From contig JAFZPI010000022.1 in the NCBI GenBank assembly GCA_017552615.1, positions 19,963 to 83,962 of the forward strand: 64,000 nucleotides of DNA, read 5' to 3'. Numbering within the stretch: the first letter of the stretch is position 1; each line of letters opens with the position of its first letter. The position numbers were made by a program, and so were the translations under genes. The notes under the pieces were generated by a model. The model worked only from the letters and a program-made list of their open reading frames with translations. It was not told the origin of the DNA and ran no database searches. Source of the stretch: Clostridia bacterium. GTDB taxonomy: Bacteria > Bacillota > Clostridia > Christensenellales > Aristaeellaceae. Shown in pieces: positions 60,411 through 64,000 of the stretch.

Positions 60411-61193
60411 TTACTTGTGACCCTTTTCCAACGCGTAGAGCTTGACGTAGTTCTCCAGCTCTTCCATTGTCATCGCGTTGCCAATCAGCGGACCCTGGCC
60501 CTTGAAGGTGCCGATCTCTTCGAAGAACTCGAACTGGTCCTGGTTCTCGATGCCCTTCGCACAGATGTGCATGTTGATCGTGTCGGCCATGTGCTGAATG
60601 GCAATGACTGCCTGGCAGACCCGCTCATTTTCCGGAATCTGCGCGGCATAGCTGCGATCCAGTTCCAGCATGTCGAAGTGCACTTTGTGCAGCAGGGGCA
60701 TGTTGGTGTGCGAAGTGCCGAAGTTGCCCATCACGAGGCCGACGCCCAGCTCGTCATGAACGGTGTTCAGGTTCCGGCAGCCCTGTTCGTTCAGGTCCTG
60801 GAGCTCACTGAGCTCGAATGTCAGGCGCTTGGCTTCCAGGCCGGTTTCGGCCAGCACGTTGCGCACCTGCTGGACAAAGTTGTCGCACTCCGCAAAGCGC
60901 GGTAGCAGGTTCAGGGAGAGGGTCAGGTTTGTGTTAGCCCGCATGCTGATCTCCTTGGTCTTCCGGACGGACTGCCAGAGCTGCGAGACGGAGAACAGAA
61001 AGGTCAGGGCGTCATCCTGCTCGATCACCTGAAGGATGGGCCAGGAGGGCAGGAGATTGCCGTCCTTGGTTTTGAAGTAGGAAACAAACACCTCATAGGT
61101 GTTGCATGTGTTTTTGCCGAAGGTCCATTTGGGCTGGCCGTAGAGCACCATTGCGTCCTGCAGAATCATGTCCGAGATCACACTGTGTTCCAT
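60411..61193 (-). CDS. Degenerate EAL-domain protein
   Basis: A 260-residue protein covering one EAL fold. The name-giving motif reads EVF at residue 34. The SLNLLP and FELSE strands are close to canonical, but the metal site DDFGTG is replaced by GNFGTS, and the later AEGVE is AKGIE. Loss of both aspartates and of the second glutamate predicts no c-di-GMP hydrolysis. Degenerate EAL proteins can bind c-di-GMP or act through protein contacts. AGGAGGAG precedes the ATG. No membrane or receiver domain is attached. Confidence 0.82.
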   Translation of the reverse strand: MEHSVISDMILQDAMVLYGQPKWTFGKNTCNTYEVFVSYFKTKDGNLLPSWPILQVIEQDDALTFLFSVSQLWQSVRKTKEISMRANTNLTLSLNLLPRFAECDNFVQQVRNVLAETGLEAKRLTFELSELQDLNEQGCRNLNTVHDELGVGLVMGNFGTSHTNMPLLHKVHFDMLELDRSYAAQIPENERVCQAVIAIQHMADTINMHICAKGIENQDQFEFFEEIGTFKGQGPLIGNAMTMEELENYVKLYALEKGHK

Positions 61194-61359
61194 GTTTCGC
61201 TCCTCCTTGTCGGTGAAAAAGAGATACCAAAAATCGCTGTACGCAGTTATCTATTATTCTATTTCGCTGACACTTCCGCTTTTCCTGCAAGGGATGGAAC
61301 TTTTTTTGCGGGTTTCTCATAAGACAAAGGCTGATCTGAACAGAATATGGCTTGTAACC

Positions 61360-61388
61360 TTGACAAAAACACCTTCCCGGGATATGAT
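61360..61388 (+). promoter_or_regulatory. Promoter of the second DUF4143 ATPase gene
   Basis: TTGACA (61360-61365) and TATGAT (61383-61388), 17 bases apart. The expected transcript start lies at or just inside the first 33-bp repeat. Confidence 0.7.
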
Positions 61389-61399
61389 GGAACTGAAGA

Positions 61400-61498
61400 A
61401 AATGCGGAAATGCAGAAAGCGGCTCAAACAAAAAGTGCGGAAATGCAGTAAAACGGAACAATAAAAAGTGCGGAAATGCAGAAAGACGAATCAGAGAA
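61400..61498 (+). repeat. Three tandem 33-bp repeats in the leader
   Basis: Units begin at 61400, 61433 and 61466. Each holds the invariant core TGCGGAAATGCAG (61403, 61436 and 61469) followed by a variable A-rich part. The period of 33 keeps a reading frame: antisense it repeats the seven residues (S/T)AFPHFL. The array lies between promoter and start codon of the ATPase gene. Confidence 0.8.
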
Positions 61499-61520
61499 GG
61501 CGAGGAAGAAGGAAATGACA

Positions 61521-62852
61521 ATGTTCAGGCGTAAGATTTACGATAAACTGCTTGAATGGAAAAAAGAATCTGACGGGAAGACAGCACTTCTGATTGAAGG
61601 GGCCAGGCGAATCGGGAAATCAACCGTAGCCGAAGAATTTGCGAAGAACGAGTATGAAAGCTATATCCTGATCGATTTTTCGACTGCCTCCAAAGCAACG
61701 AGGGACCTCTTTGAAGATATCTCTGATCTGAACTACGTATTCCTACAGCTTCAGCTTCAATTCCGGGTAGATTTGAAGGAGAGGAAATCACTGATTGTCT
61801 TTGATGAGGTACAACGCTGTCCGCTGGCACGTCAGGCAATCAAGCACCTGGTTCATGACCATCGGTATGATTACATTGAAACAGGCTCGCTGATATCAAT
61901 TCGGAAAAATGTGAGAGATATTGTGATCCCCAGCGAGGAACGGAAACTGGATATGTACCCAATGGACTACGAAGAGTTTTTGTGGGCAATTGGGGACAAT
62001 ACCAGCTTCCAGCTGATTCGTCAATTCTTCGAGATGGGAAAACCCCTTGGACAGCAAGTCAACCGACAGATGCTGCGGAGCTTCAGGCTGTATATGCTGG
62101 TAGGCGGGATGCCGCAGGCAGTGGAAGCCTATGTGGAGACCAACAATTTCCGAATGACGGACGCCGTGAAACGGGATATCCTGCGGCTTTATGAAGAGGA
62201 CTTCATGAAGGTTGATCCGACAGGCCGCGCGTCCCTGCTCTTTGACTCCATTCCGGCGCAGCTGAACAAGAATGCCTCACGATATCAGGTAAGCGGTGTT
62301 CTGAACGGTCAGGCAAGGGCAAATGATATTCTGCCCCTGATTGCTGAAATGAATGACTCCAAGACGGTGCTGATTTCTTATCACGCAAATGATCCAGGTG
62401 CGGGAATGTCAGCGAATAAAGACCTGACCAGGTTCAAGATGTTTATCTGTGATACCGGACTTTTTACAACCCTTATGTTTAAGGACCGGGATTTCACAGA
62501 AAATGAAATCTATGAGAAGCTTCTTAATGACAAACTACCGGCGAATCTTGGTTATCTGTATGAAAATGTGGTTGCGCAGATCCTGACAGCAAATGGAAAT
62601 GATCTCTTCTATTTTACATTTTTCAACGAGAGCACAAAGCATAATTATGAGGTTGATTTCCTGATGTCGAGGAAGAACAAGGTCTGCCCGATTGAGGTCA
62701 AATCCTCCGGATATCGCAAGCACACATCCCTTGACCTCTTCTGTACACAATACGCTGACCGCATTCTCCGGAAGTACCTTGTCTATACAAAAGATTTTGC
62801 AAGGGATGCGGAGGTTCTCTGTATTCCAGTATATATGACACCTTTTCTCTGA
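61521..62852 (+). CDS. AAA-type ATPase with DUF4143 domain, second copy
   Basis: A 443-residue protein. Walker A is GARRIGKST and Walker B LIVFDEVQR. The C-terminal domain contains KMFICDTGLFTTLMF, NLGYLYENVVAQIL and the nuclease-like trace 'YEVDFLMSRKNKVCPIEVKSSGYRKH'. Start 61521 has GAAGGA 7 bases upstream. It differs clearly from the 20652 protein and is not a recent duplicate. GC is lower than in the surroundings, consistent with transfer. Role unknown. Confidence 0.82.
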   Translation: MFRRKIYDKLLEWKKESDGKTALLIEGARRIGKSTVAEEFAKNEYESYILIDFSTASKATRDLFEDISDLNYVFLQLQLQFRVDLKERKSLIVFDEVQRCPLARQAIKHLVHDHRYDYIETGSLISIRKNVRDIVIPSEERKLDMYPMDYEEFLWAIGDNTSFQLIRQFFEMGKPLGQQVNRQMLRSFRLYMLVGGMPQAVEAYVETNNFRMTDAVKRDILRLYEEDFMKVDPTGRASLLFDSIPAQLNKNASRYQVSGVLNGQARANDILPLIAEMNDSKTVLISYHANDPGAGMSANKDLTRFKMFICDTGLFTTLMFKDRDFTENEIYEKLLNDKLPANLGYLYENVVAQILTANGNDLFYFTFFNESTKHNYEVDFLMSRKNKVCPIEVKSSGYRKHTSLDLFCTQYADRILRKYLVYTKDFARDAEVLCIPVYMTPFL

Positions 62853-62890
62853 AAACAAAATGGACAAGCAGTGATCATAACTGCCTGCCC
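62853..62890 (-). terminator. Terminator of the secreted metallo-hydrolase gene
   Basis: Minus-strand GGGCAGGCAGT and ACTGCTTGTCC pair over 11 bp with two G-U pairs around a 7-base loop, followed by ATTTTGTTTTC. Confidence 0.8.
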
Positions 62891-62895
62891 AAACT

Positions 62896-63774
62896 TCAAA
62901 ACATATCCCGATGTTGCTTGATATACCAGTCCGTCCCGTCCGTAACCATGACCACACGGCCCAGGGTGGTGTTATAGAAAGGAATTTTGGCGTTCTGCAG
63001 CTGCGTGGTGGCCTTGGGGGTGCTGGATTTCCGGTTCGTGACGAAGACGAAGTCCGGGTCTACGGCATTGAGAAATGCCGCGGGACAGGGGACAATGCCG
63101 TGGTGCGGCATTTTCATGATGTCTGCCTTGAGATATTGCGCGTCCACTGTTTGCAGCAGGCCGTTCTGGGTGGCGCCGGTAGCGTCGGCAGTCATCAGGA
63201 TCGTGGCGTCCTGATAGGTGACGTGCATCAGGCAGCTGCGGGCGTTGGGATCTTTCCCGTCCTCCCACCAGAAGAAGACCAGCGTGGCGCCGCCAAAGTC
63301 CACCGTTTCCATCTGGGAAAGCTGGTGATAGGGGATCTCGGCGTTTTCAAGGGCCTTGACGACTGCTTTCTGATAATCATTGCGATAAGTAGTCGGGAAA
63401 CTTGACCAGAATTCATCCGCCTGGAAACCTTCGTTGATCATGTAGGTGACGGCTTGAACGTGGTCGTCGTGGGGGTGGGTGTTGAAGAGGATGTCCACCC
63501 TGCCGTCATAGCTGAGTTCCGCCAAAGCCGCTACCAACTGGGTGCGCCATTTGCGCACACCGCCGTCCACGAGCATGCTTTTTCCGCCGACCTCAATGAG
63601 GGTGCAGTCGTTGAGTTGCGTGGCGAAGGCCGTGATGCGCATCAGGTCGTCCCGGCCTTCCCAATCCGCGGGCGGCTCTGCATCTAGATAAATCTCGGCT
63701 TGGGCTTGACTGAGCAGAAGCGCAAGCAGCAATCCTGCTGCGAGCAGGCGGAGAAAGGTTTTCTTTCGGGGCAT
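62896..63774 (-). CDS. Secreted MBL-fold hydrolase, ComEC C-terminal-like
   Basis: A 292-residue protein with signal peptide MPRKKTFLRLLAAGLLLALLLSQAQA. The metal motif is NTHPHDDHVQ near residue 103; later elements are LMTADATG and KMPHHGIVPCPAAFLNAV, which match the ComEC/Rec2 outer-domain class of MBL proteins. Here the domain stands alone with a signal peptide, so it may act as a secreted nuclease or phosphodiesterase. Start 63774 has AGGAGG 8 bases upstream. Confidence 0.83.
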   Translation of the reverse strand: MPRKKTFLRLLAAGLLLALLLSQAQAEIYLDAEPPADWEGRDDLMRITAFATQLNDCTLIEVGGKSMLVDGGVRKWRTQLVAALAELSYDGRVDILFNTHPHDDHVQAVTYMINEGFQADEFWSSFPTTYRNDYQKAVVKALENAEIPYHQLSQMETVDFGGATLVFFWWEDGKDPNARSCLMHVTYQDATILMTADATGATQNGLLQTVDAQYLKADIMKMPHHGIVPCPAAFLNAVDPDFVFVTNRKSSTPKATTQLQNAKIPFYNTTLGRVVMVTDGTDWYIKQHRDMF

Positions 63775-63814
63775 CGGGGTTCCTCCTGTCTTTCCGGCGG
63801 ACCGGATGGGTTCT

Positions 63815-63843
63815 ATTATATGGAAATTGGGAGGTTCATGCAA
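63815..63843 (-). promoter_or_regulatory. Promoter of the secreted metallo-hydrolase gene
   Basis: TTGCAT (63843-63838), 17-base spacer, TATAAT (63820-63815) on the minus strand. The boxes match those of the promoter at 59060-59088. Confidence 0.75.
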
Positions 63844-64000
63844 GAGGAGCTTTTTGTTTGTGCACGGCTTACGCATGAATAGAAAGAATAACATGAGCGA
63901 GATATTCATCATCATACGCACAGTGCCTGCGGCGTCTGGCAACGGACATGTTGTCTTTCATACTTTTCAACACAGAGAGCGCAAAGTGACGAATGACTGC

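Noticed and set aside
61400-61498. Short CRISPR array
   Set aside because: The shared core is only 13 bases with three copies, and the rest of the unit is semi-conserved rather than unique spacer sequence.
63875-64000. Open frame starting near 63875 and running off the window
   Set aside because: 42 codons without a ribosome site or recognisable sequence; too short to support, though a gene beyond the edge is possible.

Overview
The window reads as chromosomal DNA of an anaerobic, GC-rich Clostridia-type Firmicute, most like an uncultured gut or rumen lineage (inference). Evidence: a T-box leader on metG, a PPi-type phosphofructokinase, an A-type flavodiiron protein, strong AGGAGG ribosome sites, near-consensus TTGACA/TATAAT promoters with 17-bp spacing, beta-mannan disaccharide enzymes, and many secreted proteins with near-identical Sec signal peptides (MKRIAALxL...). 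No rRNA or CRISPR array was seen; there is one tRNA (Ala-GGC).

Layout. 0-7 kb: an SCP2-domain protein, then an epimerase and a GH130 phosphorylase that together handle mannobiose, a phosphohexomutase, and three small secreted proteins. 7-11 kb: a DUF4230 protein, a 32-residue membrane peptide, an orphan NuoL-like ion-pump subunit, and a coiled-coil protein. 11-16 kb (minus strand): a secreted transglutaminase-like protein with a partner, phosphofructokinase and purA. 16-20.5 kb: an M6-type metalloprotease, a split chromate transporter, a lectin-fold protein and a deaminase. 20.6-22.1 kb: a DUF4143 ATPase and tRNA-Ala. 22.3-31 kb: parE, a GNAT-pyrophosphatase-like fusion, a secreted protein, parC, DUF4097, ybaB, recR and a small membrane protein.

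31-39 kb is a degraded prophage: portal protein, terminase subunits, a sigma-like regulator, a repressor and an ImmA/IrrE peptidase. Two leucine-rich-repeat surface protein genes sit on the opposite strand between terminase and portal. One of them is strikingly AT-rich. The terminase gene appears frameshifted near its start.

39-46 kb: a metallo-hydrolase, an acyltransferase, a large LRR/SH3 secreted protein, a DUF559 nuclease-like gene bracketed by two copies of an intergenic repeat, VanZ and a flavodiiron protein. 46-52 kb: rarA, two membrane proteins and a class V PLP enzyme that carries a Sec signal peptide, which is unusual. 52-54.6 kb: T-box and metG. 54.7-56 kb: an AT-rich insert with an unknown gene and a VapBC-type toxin-antitoxin pair. 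56-64 kb: a flavoprotein, a secreted cyclophilin, a DUF3048 protein, an SH3/peptidoglycan-binding protein, a degenerate EAL protein, a second DUF4143 ATPase preceded by 33-bp tandem repeats, and a secreted metallo-hydrolase.

Intergenic palindromic repeats of three related families recur through the window and several form the ends of reading frames. The most promising leads are the DUF559 gene between repeat copies, the exported PLP enzyme, and the prophage remnant carrying LRR cargo.
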